DNA of 57,112 nt from an uncultured Lachnospiraceae bacterium (GTDB lineage Bacteria; Bacillota; Clostridia; Lachnospirales; Lachnospiraceae). A program made the position numbers and the translations under genes. Position 1 is the stretch's first letter, and each line of letters begins with the position of its first letter. Below the pieces are notes generated by a model. That model made no database searches. It was not told where the DNA came from and worked only from the letters and a program-made list of their open reading frames with translations. Below are positions 15,941 to 25,235 of this stretch, piece by piece. The DNA is taken from the NCBI GenBank assembly GCA_944384125.1, contig CALWSF010000022.1, positions 1-57,112 on the forward strand. The letters are read 5' to 3'.

Positions 15941-17356
15941 ATGGAACAGTATGATTTAATTATTATAGGCGCCGGGCCGGGCGGATATACGGCGGCTGCC
16001 CGGGCCGCCGGTTTTGGAATGAAGACAGCTCTGATCGAAAAAGGGGAACTGGGAGGAGCCTGCGTCAACACGGGATGTGTTCCGGCAAAGGCACTGCTGC
16101 AGGCGACAGCAGTGTACCGTGATATGCTTCAGGCTTCCAGATTCGGTATTATTGCGGATAATGTGCGTTTTGACTGGAAGAAGATGCAGGGCTATAAGGA
16201 GGATTCGGTTAAACGTTTCCGTTCCATGATTCGGAGACTTCTGACAAAATATGAGGTGGATCTGATTCATGGAGAGGCGACGCTCCACAGGGAAAACCGG
16301 GTGGAGGTAAAGACGGCCGATGGCATCACGGAACTGCATGGCAGGAATATTATCCTTGCAACAGGAGCCAGACAGGTTATACCGGATATTCCGGGGGTTG
16401 ATTTGCCGCAGGTAATGACAAGCCGACAGATTATGCAGGTGGATGACTGGAACTTTGACTGCCTTACGGTAATCGGAGGCGGTGTCATCGGTGTGGAGAT
16501 ATCCACTATATTTGCGGCTCTGGGTTCCAGAGTGACTCTTCTCGAAAAGAGCAGCCGTCTTCTGGAAAATATGGATCCCGTAATTTCGGAACAGATGGAG
16601 GAAAATCTTCGTTCCAAAGGAATAGAAGTTCATTGCGGCGTTACGGTTATGGAAATAAAAAAGAGGGGAGAGGATACCGTATTCGTCAATTACCGGGAGC
16701 AGGGAGAATGGAAATCTGAGGCGGCGGATCGTGTTCTCATTGCCGTGGGAAGAAAACCTGACATGAAAGGCGTTCTGGCTGACGACTGCGAGGTTGCGCT
16801 TCAGGACGGGGTTCCCATAATTAAAGGTACATATAAGACAACGCAGGAGAATGTGTATGCGATAGGGGATACCGTAGCGAGAAAGCGCCTGGCCCACGTG
16901 GCAGCGTCCCATGCGGCGTATCTGATAGAGAACCTGGCAGGACGGGGACATCGCATGCAGCTCACGGTCGTTCCCAATGGAATGTATGTGGTGCTTCCGG
17001 TTGTTCCGACCTGCATTTATACAGATCCGGAGATTGCAGCCGTCGGATTTACAGAGGAAGATGCAAGGGTCTATAATATGAAAATCAAGACCGGCTGTGC
17101 CCATATGTCGGAAAACGGAAAAGCGATACTTGCGAGAGCGGAGACAGGGTTTGTCCGTCTTATTTTTGAGGCGTATACAGATACCCTTGTCGGTGCCCAG
17201 ATCATGTGTGCACGGGCTACGGATATGATAGGAGAGATGGCCACTGCAATTGCCAACGGCCTTACGGCATATCAGCTTTCAACTGCTATGCGGGCTCACC
17301 CTACTTACAGTGAGGCAATTTCCATGGCCATAGAGGATGCACTGAAAAACGGCTGA
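15941..17356 (+). CDS. lpdA: dihydrolipoamide dehydrogenase
   Basis: A 471-residue FAD-dependent disulfide oxidoreductase. Visible are the FAD site IIGAGPGGYTAAARA (7-21), the redox-active pair in GGACVNTGCVPAKALL (about 38-53), the NAD site TVIGGGVIGVEI, the second FAD motif VYAIGDTV and the C-terminal catalytic His in MRAHPTYSEAI. It oxidises the lipoyl group of 2-oxoacid dehydrogenase or glycine-cleavage complexes. No E1, E2 or gcv genes are nearby, so its partner complex is elsewhere. The aminopeptidase gene starts 12 bases after its stop, suggesting co-transcription. Confidence 0.93.
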   Translation: MEQYDLIIIGAGPGGYTAAARAAGFGMKTALIEKGELGGACVNTGCVPAKALLQATAVYRDMLQASRFGIIADNVRFDWKKMQGYKEDSVKRFRSMIRRLLTKYEVDLIHGEATLHRENRVEVKTADGITELHGRNIILATGARQVIPDIPGVDLPQVMTSRQIMQVDDWNFDCLTVIGGGVIGVEISTIFAALGSRVTLLEKSSRLLENMDPVISEQMEENLRSKGIEVHCGVTVMEIKKRGEDTVFVNYREQGEWKSEAADRVLIAVGRKPDMKGVLADDCEVALQDGVPIIKGTYKTTQENVYAIGDTVARKRLAHVAASHAAYLIENLAGRGHRMQLTVVPNGMYVVLPVVPTCIYTDPEIAAVGFTEEDARVYNMKIKTGCAHMSENGKAILARAETGFVRLIFEAYTDTLVGAQIMCARATDMIGEMATAIANGLTAYQLSTAMRAHPTYSEAISMAIEDALKNG

Positions 17357-17368
17357 CAGGAGGAAAAA

Positions 17369-19171
17369 ATGAAAGAGGATATCCGAAAAAGAATAGATCT
17401 CCTGAGAGAAAAAATGGCGGAGCGGGGGATGGATGCATATCTCATTCCCACAGATGATTTTCATGGTTCTGAGTATGTCGGAGATTATTTTAAGTGCCGG
17501 GAATACATGACAGGATTTACTGGCTCTGCCGGAACAGCGGTTGTTACGATGGAGGAAGCGGGCCTGTGGACGGACGGACGTTATTTTGTGCAGGCGAGGC
17601 GCGAGCTTGCCGGAAGCGGTGTGCGCCTGTTTGAGATGGGGCAGGAAGGTGTGCCTACCGTATCCCATTATCTGGCTAAAAATATGCCTTCAGGGGGAGT
17701 GCTGGGCTTTGACGGGCGTGTGGTAGACGGCAGGACAGGAGAAGAACTTGGCCATCTTCTGGAGGAAAAGAAGATTAAGCTGTCGGTTAATCAGGATCTG
17801 GTAGGGCAGATCTGGGAGAACCGCCCCTCGCTTTCATCTGAGCCGGTGTGGATACTTCCGGAAAAATATGCAGGCAGGTCATCAGCCGAGAAGGTGGCGG
17901 ATATACGTCTTGCCATGAAAAAAAGGCGTGCGACCATACATATACTGACCAACCTGGAGGATATTGTCTGGCTTCTGAATATTCGCGGGGGAGATGTGTC
18001 CTGCACGCCGGTTGTGCTTTCCTATCTGATTGTGACACGCACGGATCTCATGTTTTTTGTAAACAAAAATGTTCTTTCTTTGGAGGTATCGGATTATCTC
18101 ACAAAAATGGGAGTCAGAATTTTTCCGTATACAGACGTGTACGGCATTGTAAAAACCTTTAAATATGAGACCGTCCTTCTGGAAAAATCCCGTGTCAATT
18201 ATCTTATTCTGAGCAGTCTTGACTCTACGGTGAATGTTCTGGATACGGTTAATCCGACTGCGCTTGCAAAGGCGGTAAAAAATCCGGCAGAGAGAGAAAA
18301 TATGAGAATGGCACACATAAAAGACGGGGTTGCCATGGCCAAGTTTATTTTCTGGTTAAAAAACAGTGTGAAGTGCGAAAAGCTTGATGAGAGTACGGCG
18401 GCAGAATATCTTGACGAACTCAGAAAAAAACAGGAGGGAAGCCTGGGGCTGAGCTTTGAGACTATATCTGCATATGGTCCGAATGCGGCTATGTGTCATT
18501 ATAAAGCTTCAAAGGAGACTGCCAGTTTGCTCAGACCGGAGGGCCTTTATCTGGTGGATTCGGGCGGACAGTACCTTGAAGGTACCACGGATGTGACACG
18601 TACCATTGCACTCGGTCCCGTGGGAGAGCAGGAAAAGGAGTACTGTACACTTGTTGCCGCCGGTATGCTGCGCCTGCTGAATGTGAAATTTCCGTACGGA
18701 TGTCACGGGTTTAATCTGGATTACGCGGCGAGGGAGCTGTTCTGGAGCCGTGGTCTGGACTTTAATCACGGAACCGGACACGGTGTCGGGTATCTCGGAT
18801 CGGTTCATGAGCGCCCATGCGGAATAAGGTGGCGTGTTGCGCCGGAAAAGCTTGAGAGTGAGAATGCAGTTCTGGAAGAGGGAATGATAATGTCTGATGA
18901 GCCGGGATTATATCTGGAAGGAAAATTCGGTGTCAGGACAGAAAATATGATGCTCTGTATAAAAGACACAAAAAATGATTTCGGTCAGTTTATGAGATTT
19001 GAAAATCTCACATGGGTTCCCATTGATCTGGATACAATAGATCCGTCTATTCTGGAGGAGAGAGACAAAAAGCTTCTGAATGAATACCACAGACAGGTAT
19101 ATGAAAAGATAAGCCCGTATCTGAATGATGAAGAGTCAGCGTGGCTGAAACAGGCCACACGGGCAATATAG
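17369..19171 (+). CDS. pepP: Xaa-Pro aminopeptidase (peptidase M24B)
   Basis: A 600-residue enzyme of the long aminopeptidase P type. It has two creatinase-like N-terminal domains (GFTGSAGTAVVT, LWTDGRYFVQARREL) and a C-terminal M24 metallopeptidase. The metal ligands are in place: Asp in LYLVDSGGQYLEG, Asp in TTDVTRTIALG, His in HGTGHGVGYLG, and Glu in MSDEPGLYLEGKFG and VRTENMM. It removes an N-terminal residue before proline from peptides in the cytoplasm. AGGAGG lies 7 bases before the ATG. Confidence 0.94.
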   Translation: MKEDIRKRIDLLREKMAERGMDAYLIPTDDFHGSEYVGDYFKCREYMTGFTGSAGTAVVTMEEAGLWTDGRYFVQARRELAGSGVRLFEMGQEGVPTVSHYLAKNMPSGGVLGFDGRVVDGRTGEELGHLLEEKKIKLSVNQDLVGQIWENRPSLSSEPVWILPEKYAGRSSAEKVADIRLAMKKRRATIHILTNLEDIVWLLNIRGGDVSCTPVVLSYLIVTRTDLMFFVNKNVLSLEVSDYLTKMGVRIFPYTDVYGIVKTFKYETVLLEKSRVNYLILSSLDSTVNVLDTVNPTALAKAVKNPAERENMRMAHIKDGVAMAKFIFWLKNSVKCEKLDESTAAEYLDELRKKQEGSLGLSFETISAYGPNAAMCHYKASKETASLLRPEGLYLVDSGGQYLEGTTDVTRTIALGPVGEQEKEYCTLVAAGMLRLLNVKFPYGCHGFNLDYAARELFWSRGLDFNHGTGHGVGYLGSVHERPCGIRWRVAPEKLESENAVLEEGMIMSDEPGLYLEGKFGVRTENMMLCIKDTKNDFGQFMRFENLTWVPIDLDTIDPSILEERDKKLLNEYHRQVYEKISPYLNDEESAWLKQATRAI

Positions 19172-19308
19172 GGCTTTGGAGAGAGACAGTCGGAGCGGGA
19201 TGCAGACGCTTTGATTGTTTCTTTCCTTTTTTTTCGGACAGTCATATCCTGCACATCGCTCTTATATGATATAATAACCATCTGGAGAATGAGAGGTTAC
19301 ATAAAAAT

Positions 19309-20586
19309 ATGTATCGAGAGCGTTTGGAGCGGGTACGGATCTGTGAGACATCAGAGATGCAGAACGGTTACCTTCGTGTGGATGTAGTAAACAGTGAGAA
19401 CAATTTTCCCATAACGGATGCACAGGTTTCTATTTTTTATCCGGGAGATGAGAAACCCAAGGAGGTTCAGAAGACGGATCGCTCCGGTCAGACGGAGGAA
19501 ATTGCTGTAAGTGCGCCGCCGGCTGCGCTGAGTCTGGAGAAACAGAATACCATTCGTCCGTATGCGGAATATACAGTGCAGGTTCAGGCTCCCGGATTTG
19601 AGACAGCGACTGTAAAAGGCGCAGAGGTTCTTGCGGGCGTTACTGCTATTCAGCCCATCCGACTGATTCCCCTGAGCGAGGATCAGGGAAGAAGAGATGT
19701 TATTACAATTCCGGAGCATACACTGTATGGTTCTTATCCTCCGAAAATTGCGGAAGATGAGGTAAAGCCTGTAAATGAAAGCGGGGAGATTGTTTTAAGC
19801 AGAGTGGTTGTTCCGCAGACAATCATAGTGCATGACGGTGTCCCGACAGACGCATCGGCCAAGGATTACTATGTTCCGTACCGGGATTATATTAAAAATG
19901 TAGCATCCAGTGAGATCTATGCCACGTGGCCTCAGGCAACAATTGTGGCGAATGTTCTGGCCATTATGTCATTTACTCTCAATCGCGTCTATACAGAATG
20001 GTACCGCAATCAGGGGTATGATTTTACAATCACATCGTCCACTGCCTTTGATCACAAATGGATTTACGGACGTGATATTTTCGAACCCATCTCTGCTGTT
20101 GTGGATGATATTTTTGACAGTTATCTTTCAAGACCGGGAGTGCGCCAGCCGATTCTGACGCAGTACTGTGACGGAAAAAGGGTAAGCTGTCCGGGGTGGA
20201 TGACTCAGTGGGGATCCTGTGAGCTGGGAGAGCAGGGTTACAGTCCCTTAGAAATTCTCCGTGATTTTTACGGGAGCAGTATTTATGTCAATACAGCCGA
20301 AATGATATCAGGGATTCCCATCTCTTTCCCGGGGGAACCGCTCACAAAGGGGATGAGCGGGGAGAAGGTTCTCCATATGCAGGAACAGCTGAATGCCATT
20401 GCATCAGTATATTCGGCGATTCCCGAGATTGTCCCGGACGGAATCTACGGGCCTGCCACAGCCGAGGCTGTGCGGGTTTTTCAGTCTGTATTCGGTCTGC
20501 CGCAGACGGGTGTGACAGATTTTGCAACATGGTATAAAATTTCTCATGTTTATGTGGGAATTTCAAGGATTGCAGAACTCGTATAA
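19309..20586 (+). CDS. peptidoglycan-binding protein with SpoIID-like middle domain
   Basis: A 425-residue protein in three parts. Residues about 18-125 look like a carboxypeptidase-regulatory-like beta-sandwich (LRVDVVNSENNFPITDAQV). Residues about 185-330 resemble SpoIID/LytB (YVPYRDYIKNVASSEIYATWP, then AFDHKWIYGRDIFEPI). The C-terminus is a PG_binding_1 domain (LTKGMSGEKVLHMQEQLN, PDGIYGPATAEAVRVFQ). No signal peptide is evident, so it may act inside the developing spore or leave by another route. A spore-cortex or wall-remodelling role is inferred. A -10-like TATAAT lies near 19268. It is a single gene followed by a MATE gene. Confidence 0.75.
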   Translation: MYRERLERVRICETSEMQNGYLRVDVVNSENNFPITDAQVSIFYPGDEKPKEVQKTDRSGQTEEIAVSAPPAALSLEKQNTIRPYAEYTVQVQAPGFETATVKGAEVLAGVTAIQPIRLIPLSEDQGRRDVITIPEHTLYGSYPPKIAEDEVKPVNESGEIVLSRVVVPQTIIVHDGVPTDASAKDYYVPYRDYIKNVASSEIYATWPQATIVANVLAIMSFTLNRVYTEWYRNQGYDFTITSSTAFDHKWIYGRDIFEPISAVVDDIFDSYLSRPGVRQPILTQYCDGKRVSCPGWMTQWGSCELGEQGYSPLEILRDFYGSSIYVNTAEMISGIPISFPGEPLTKGMSGEKVLHMQEQLNAIASVYSAIPEIVPDGIYGPATAEAVRVFQSVFGLPQTGVTDFATWYKISHVYVGISRIAELV

Positions 20587-20652
20587 ATATGATATAAAGA
20601 AGCAGGAAGGACGCTGTCCTGAAATACAATTTTAGAAAAAAGGGGATGCACT

Positions 20653-22104
20653 ATGAGCATGAGCAGTTCATCAGCCGGAGCTCCGAACAGGGAGAAAAAG
20701 ACGGCGGTCAGTGTGAATGCGATTACGGAAGGTGTTATCTGGAAACAGCTTCTGTTGTTTTTTTTCCCGATTTTATTCGGAACATTTTTTCAGCAGTTAT
20801 ATAACACGGCGGATGCGATCGTCGTAGGGCGTTTTGTCGGAAAAGAGGCTCTGGCGTCGGTAGGAGGAAGCACGGCAATTTTAATCAACCTGCTGGTTGG
20901 TTTTTTTGTCGGCCTTTCTTCCGGCGCTACTGTAATTATTTCCCAGTTTTATGGAGCGCAGAGGGAAAAAAGGGTCAGCGAGGCAGTACATACAGCCATT
21001 GCTTTTTCACTTGTCTGCGGACTTATCATGACGGTAATTGGTCTTGTGTTCTCTAAACCTGCGCTCCGGGCCATGGGAACGCCGGATGATATCATGGGAA
21101 ATTCGCTGTCCTATCTGCGAATCTATTTTCTCGGAATTACGGCTAATCTTATTTACAATATGGGCGCCGGCATTCTCAGGGCAGTTGGGGACTCCAAGCG
21201 CCCGCTCTATTTTCTGATGGCGAGCTGTCTGACCAATATTGTACTGGATATCGTGCTGGTTGTCATAGTAGGGCTGGGGGTCAGAGGTGCCGCGATTGCG
21301 ACTGTCGCTTCGCAGGTAGTCAGTGCGGTCCTTGTTTTTCTGACACTGACCGGCACGGACAAGTCTTTTAAATTATATTTCCGCAGGATTCATCTGAATC
21401 CGTTTATGGTTATGCGGATTGTCCGGATTGGTTTTCCGGCAGGACTTCAGTCGGTCATGTACTCGGCTTCCAATATTATTATTCAGAGCAGTGTAAACTC
21501 TCTTGGAACCGATACGGTGGCTGCCTGGACTGCATACAGTAAGATTGACAGCATGTACTGGATGATTATAAGTGCGCTGGGAATTTCCATTACGACGTTT
21601 GTGGGACAGAATTACGGAGCCGGAAAGATTGACAGGGTCAAGAGGGGCGTTTATGTATGCCTGGGAATTTCAGTGCTTATAACGGTGGGGCTCAGCACGA
21701 CTCTTTATGTGGCCGGAAGCTATATTTTCCTGCTTTTTACCACAGATGCGGCTGTTCTGGAGATAGGAATGAGAATTTTGCATTTCCTTGTCCCCACATT
21801 TATCTGCTACATCTGTATTGAGATATATTCCGGTGCGCTGCGCGGAACAGGGGACTGCTGGGTACCGATGATCATGACAGCTGTCGGCGTGTGTGTACTG
21901 CGTGTTGTATGGGTTGTGGTTGCAGTTCCGCTTCGCCCTGATATTCTCACAGTTGTATTCAGTTATCCGCTGACATGGTCGCTTACTTCCGTGTTGTTTA
22001 ATATTTATTTCTTCTGTTTCAGTTCACTCAAAAAGTTTAATGTGCCTCTGCCGCATATGGGAAAAAGGCGGAGAAAGCCGGGAAGAACAGGCCGGCAGGA
22101 ATGA
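20653..22104 (+). CDS. MATE-family multidrug/Na+ antiporter
   Basis: A 483-residue membrane protein with about 12 helices in two related halves, as in MATE exporters of the DinF/NorM type. Typical stretches are LYNTADAIVVGRFVGKEALASVG in the first half (about 52-74) and GLQSVMYSASNIIIQSSVNSLG and ALGISITTFVGQNYGAGK in the second. It exports cationic compounds in exchange for Na+ or H+. The substrate is unknown, and no regulator gene is adjacent. The N-terminal 25 residues are polar and probably cytoplasmic. Confidence 0.9.
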   Translation: MSMSSSSAGAPNREKKTAVSVNAITEGVIWKQLLLFFFPILFGTFFQQLYNTADAIVVGRFVGKEALASVGGSTAILINLLVGFFVGLSSGATVIISQFYGAQREKRVSEAVHTAIAFSLVCGLIMTVIGLVFSKPALRAMGTPDDIMGNSLSYLRIYFLGITANLIYNMGAGILRAVGDSKRPLYFLMASCLTNIVLDIVLVVIVGLGVRGAAIATVASQVVSAVLVFLTLTGTDKSFKLYFRRIHLNPFMVMRIVRIGFPAGLQSVMYSASNIIIQSSVNSLGTDTVAAWTAYSKIDSMYWMIISALGISITTFVGQNYGAGKIDRVKRGVYVCLGISVLITVGLSTTLYVAGSYIFLLFTTDAAVLEIGMRILHFLVPTFICYICIEIYSGALRGTGDCWVPMIMTAVGVCVLRVVWVVVAVPLRPDILTVVFSYPLTWSLTSVLFNIYFFCFSSLKKFNVPLPHMGKRRRKPGRTGRQE

Positions 22105-22171
22105 GAATGCAGAAAACGGCATGAAAAAACTGGACTTTTTTTTACAATTATGATACGCTCAAGGATATACA

Positions 22172-22223
22172 GGCAGCTGTAAACCGGCAGTGAGATTCAA
22201 AGCCGGGGGTAAGGACGGCTGCC
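22172..22223 (+). ncRNA. possible hairpin leader of the Bax-inhibitor-1 gene
   Basis: GGCAGC (22172-22177) can pair with GCTGCC (22218-22223), enclosing CCGG (22184-22187) and CCGG (22203-22206). It sits just before the ribosome site of the next gene. No promoter or terminator was recognised, so this is only a possible 5'-UTR structure. Confidence 0.25.
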
Positions 22224-22242
22224 GGAAAGAGAGGAAATGCTT

Positions 22243-22953
22243 ATGGATTATCAACCGACGGATCAGCTTTATCAGGCTGAAGGGTATCAACAGGAGACGC
22301 TTGGACAGTATGTGGCAAAGACATATCTGTGGATGTTTTTCGGACTTCTTCTTACGGCTGTGATTTCGATTGCCGGATACATTACGGGAGCCATTTATTA
22401 TGTTTTTGCGGTGCGCTGGGGAATACTGGTGGTAACAGGGCTGGAACTTGTAACCGTCATATGGCTGAGTGCCCGGATTAACAAAATGTCTGTCGGAGCA
22501 GCCCGGGGAATGTTTCTTTTTTATGCAGCGCTCAACGGAATTGTGTTTTCTGCCTATTTCCTGATTTTCGGCGTTGCTGAGATGGTAATTGTTTTTGCGG
22601 CTACCGCACTGTTTTTCGGTATTATGGCGGGCGTGAGCCTGATTTTCAAGCTGGATGTAAGTGGAATCAGACCTATCCTGACAGGCGGACTTTTCATGAT
22701 GATTATTTTTGGTATTCTGTCATGGTTTATTAACCTGGGGGCGTTTGAGACACTCCTGTGCTATGCGGGAATTGCGCTGTTTCTGGGATTTACGGCTTAT
22801 GATACCGGCAAGATCAGAGATAATTATGTACTCTATTCTTCCAGTCCGGAAATGCTTGCCAAAGCATCTGTATTTTCAGCACTTGCGCTGTACCTTGATT
22901 TTATAAATCTGTTCCTTTATATTCTCCGCCTTTTAAACAGGAGCCGCAACTGA
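22243..22953 (+). CDS. Bax inhibitor-1 (YccA/YetJ) family membrane protein
   Basis: A protein of about 236 residues with seven hydrophobic helices and the family's features: a polar N-terminus (TLGQYVAKTYLWMFFGLLLT), GIVFSAYFLIF, and a C-terminal GFTAYDTGKIR followed by LYLDFINLFLYILRLL with its acidic pair. The bacterial homologue YetJ is a pH-sensitive calcium leak channel. The start is placed at the second ATG (22243), which has better spacing from GAGAGG than the ATG at 22237. A terminator follows. Confidence 0.9.
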   Translation: MDYQPTDQLYQAEGYQQETLGQYVAKTYLWMFFGLLLTAVISIAGYITGAIYYVFAVRWGILVVTGLELVTVIWLSARINKMSVGAARGMFLFYAALNGIVFSAYFLIFGVAEMVIVFAATALFFGIMAGVSLIFKLDVSGIRPILTGGLFMMIIFGILSWFINLGAFETLLCYAGIALFLGFTAYDTGKIRDNYVLYSSSPEMLAKASVFSALALYLDFINLFLYILRLLNRSRN

Positions 22954-23002
22954 TACGGAATCTGTTTCCGGGCGTTGTGAGATGAGGACAGGTAAATTTT
23001 TT

Positions 23003-23048
23003 AAATACCGACTGGTATGCATGGAGTATACCGGCCGGTATTTTTTTG
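23003..23048 (+). terminator. intrinsic terminator
   Basis: AAATACCG (from 23003) pairs with CGGTATTT (to about 23043), followed by a T-run to 23047. It ends the Bax-inhibitor-1 transcript. Confidence 0.75.
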
Positions 23049-23130
23049 CGCTGTGACGGACTGTTTTCAAACGGTTTATTAATAAAAGCGTCAGAGAAAT
23101 TTTAGTTTTTTTATATTGTTCTGTGGATTT

Positions 23131-23158
23131 TTGTCTGTTAAAATTAAGAAGATATTAT
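23131..23158 (+). promoter_or_regulatory. possible promoter of the GH25 lysozyme gene
   Basis: TTGTCT (23131-23136), a 16-base spacer and TATTAT (23153-23158) lie about 48 bases before the start codon. Confidence 0.45.
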
Positions 23159-23205
23159 GCAAAAAATAATGAATATGTCAGATAAACCAGGAGGCAGGAT
23201 AAAGG

Positions 23206-25095
23206 ATGATAGAACACAATAAAGAACTGTATAAAAAAGGCGGGTGCGGCCATGAGAAAAGACGTGCCCGGTTTGCGGGAATGACAGGACGTGCGGCTGC
23301 GGGACTTCTGACGATGTCTCTTTTCTTCCAGCCGGTTTCTGTCCTGGCAGGTCCGGCTTCTGATACATCCGGAGCAGGCAGCACCACATCCGGGCCGGGA
23401 GGCTCAGGCACCGTTTCCACAGGCAGTCCCTCCGGCGGCAGCACTGCAGCTGGAAGCAGTGTGAGCGGCGTGACATCAGGGCTTGGCACATACACTCCTA
23501 CTGAGGAGGCCGGGATCGGTGCGATTGCCAGAGGAATAGACGTTTCCTACTGGCAGCAGAGCATTGACTGGAACCAGGTGGCTTCGGATAATGTCCAGTT
23601 TGTTATGCTTGCCACCCGTTTCCGCGGGAATGTGGATCCCTATTTTTCTGCAAACGCAAATGGTGCCAGCCAGATGGGGCTCCGTCTGGGAGCGTATATA
23701 TACTCTTATGCCACGTCTGTGGAAATGGTGCAGCAGGAAGCTGATTTTGTGCTGAATCTGATAAAGGATTACCCGATTTCTTTTCCGGTGGTTTTTGATG
23801 CGGAGGATGCAAATTCTCTTGGAACCCTGTCTCCGTCAGAGGTCAGCGATGTTATCAATGCGTTCTGCCAGAGAATACAGGAGGCGGGATATTATCCCAT
23901 GGTTTATGCCAATGAGTATTGGCTCAGCAATAAAATTGACATGTCAAAGATCAATTATGACATATGGGTGGCACGTTATGGAGAAAAATATACATATTCC
24001 AATCCGGCCATGTGGCAGGCGAGCAATACGGGCTCTGTAAAGGGAATAAGCGGAAATGTGGATATTGATTATCTGTACAGAGACTTTACACAGATTATAC
24101 CCGGAAATGTCTGGAGGACAATAGGAGGAAACCGCTACTATTATCAGAATCATGTTATGCAGAAATCCACCTGGATAAATGACGGACAGAACTGGTATTA
24201 CATGAACAGTGCAGGCAATCCGTCAATCGGCTGGCTTGATATGAACGGTTTCCGTTATTACCTGGATTCAGACGGAAAGATGGTAACCGGATGGAAGGAG
24301 CTGGATGGAAGCTGGAGATACTTTGATCCCACAGGAGAGATGGCAACCGGCTGGAGGGCTGTTGGCGGTATCTGGTATTATATGAATGAAAGCGGCCAGA
24401 TGCAGACGGGCTGGCTCGATGCAGGCGGGAAAAAATATTATCTGGCGGGCGATGGAGCCATGCAGACAGGTTTTCAGGATCTGGGTGGAAGCAGGTATTA
24501 TTTTGATGCTTCAGGCGCCATGGCGACGGGCTGGCAGGCAATAAACGGCGTGTGGTATTATATGAATGAGAGTGGCCAGATGCAGACGGGCTGGCTTGAA
24601 GCGGGAGGAAAGAAATATTATCTTGCAAGTGACGGGGTAATGCAGACCGGACTTCAGGATCTGAGCGGAAGCAAATATTATTTTGACGCTTCAGGCGCCA
24701 TGACAACAGGGTGGCAGGCAATAAACGGCGCCTGGTGCTATATGAATGAAAGCGGCCAGATGCAGACAGGGTGGCAGGCAGTAAATGGTGTCTGGTATTA
24801 TATGAATGAAAATGGCCAGATGCAGACGGGCTGGCAGAATATCGGAGGAAACTGGTATTATCTCGGAAGCGACGGCGCCATGCAGACAGGTTTAAGGGAG
24901 ATAAATGGTGTGAACTATTATCTGGATCCGTCAAGTGGAGTTATGGCGGCGGGGACGCAGATCCTTGTGGACGGCGTGCTTTATCAGGCAGGAGCAGACG
25001 GAAGCTGCATACCTGTGACAGCTGATGCCCAGCCTCAGTCAGAAGGCGCGCAGGAGACAGAATCCGTTGGGCCTTCCGGTCCTGCCGGTGTGTAA
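23206..25095 (+). CDS. secreted GH25 lysozyme with cell-wall-binding repeats
   Basis: A 629-residue secreted muramidase. A long signal peptide with a basic start and hydrophobic core ends near AGPAS (about residue 49). A Ser/Gly/Thr linker follows, then a GH25 domain (about 105-300): GIDVSYWQ, FPVVFDAEDANSLG with the catalytic Asp/Glu pair, YANEYWL, and DIDYLYRDF. From about residue 305 there are some fifteen 20-residue aromatic repeats (GWQAINGVWYYMNESGQMQT type) that bind choline or wall polymers. It cleaves peptidoglycan outside the cell. AGGAGG precedes the ATG. The short C-terminal tail after the repeats is Pro/Gly-rich. Confidence 0.93.
   Translation: MIEHNKELYKKGGCGHEKRRARFAGMTGRAAAGLLTMSLFFQPVSVLAGPASDTSGAGSTTSGPGGSGTVSTGSPSGGSTAAGSSVSGVTSGLGTYTPTEEAGIGAIARGIDVSYWQQSIDWNQVASDNVQFVMLATRFRGNVDPYFSANANGASQMGLRLGAYIYSYATSVEMVQQEADFVLNLIKDYPISFPVVFDAEDANSLGTLSPSEVSDVINAFCQRIQEAGYYPMVYANEYWLSNKIDMSKINYDIWVARYGEKYTYSNPAMWQASNTGSVKGISGNVDIDYLYRDFTQIIPGNVWRTIGGNRYYYQNHVMQKSTWINDGQNWYYMNSAGNPSIGWLDMNGFRYYLDSDGKMVTGWKELDGSWRYFDPTGEMATGWRAVGGIWYYMNESGQMQTGWLDAGGKKYYLAGDGAMQTGFQDLGGSRYYFDASGAMATGWQAINGVWYYMNESGQMQTGWLEAGGKKYYLASDGVMQTGLQDLSGSKYYFDASGAMTTGWQAINGAWCYMNESGQMQTGWQAVNGVWYYMNENGQMQTGWQNIGGNWYYLGSDGAMQTGLREINGVNYYLDPSSGVMAAGTQILVDGVLYQAGADGSCIPVTADAQPQSEGAQETESVGPSGPAGV
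24361..24900 (+). repeat. tandem repeats encoding cell-wall-binding modules
   Basis: Units of about 60 bp form higher-order units of 180 bp. The block beginning at about 24370 and the block at about 24550 encode nearly the same 60 residues (YYMNESGQMQTGWL, KYYLA, DASGAM), with few changes. Further copies of GGCCAGATGCAGAC recur downstream. This suggests recent duplication or gene conversion within the lysozyme gene. Confidence 0.85.
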
Positions 25096-25179
25096 CGGCT
25101 CTGCCTGCAGTTTCATGAGTTACCATCGGATACAAAACAGATGCGGAAATATATGGTGTTTTAGCCGGAATATGAAAAT

Positions 25180-25214
25180 GGCGCAGGAGATGAGATATTC
25201 CTGCGCCGTTTTTT
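25180..25214 (+). terminator. intrinsic terminator
   Basis: GGCGCAGGA (25180-25188) pairs with TCCTGCGCC (25199-25207), followed by GTTTTTT. Confidence 0.9.
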
Positions 25215-25235
25215 CAGCCGGCGGAAAGGAGAAAT

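Noticed and set aside
15956-17104. 382-codon open frame antisense to the dihydrolipoamide dehydrogenase gene
   Set aside because: It is the shadow of a well-conserved enzyme, with no domain or ribosome site.
24361-24900. Regular DNA repeats that might suggest a CRISPR array
   Set aside because: The repeats are in frame, encode aromatic wall-binding modules and have no unique spacers.
24155-24934. Long open frame (259 codons) on the minus strand inside the lysozyme gene
   Set aside because: It is an antisense shadow of the tandem wall-binding repeats. It is low-complexity and has no ribosome site or domain.
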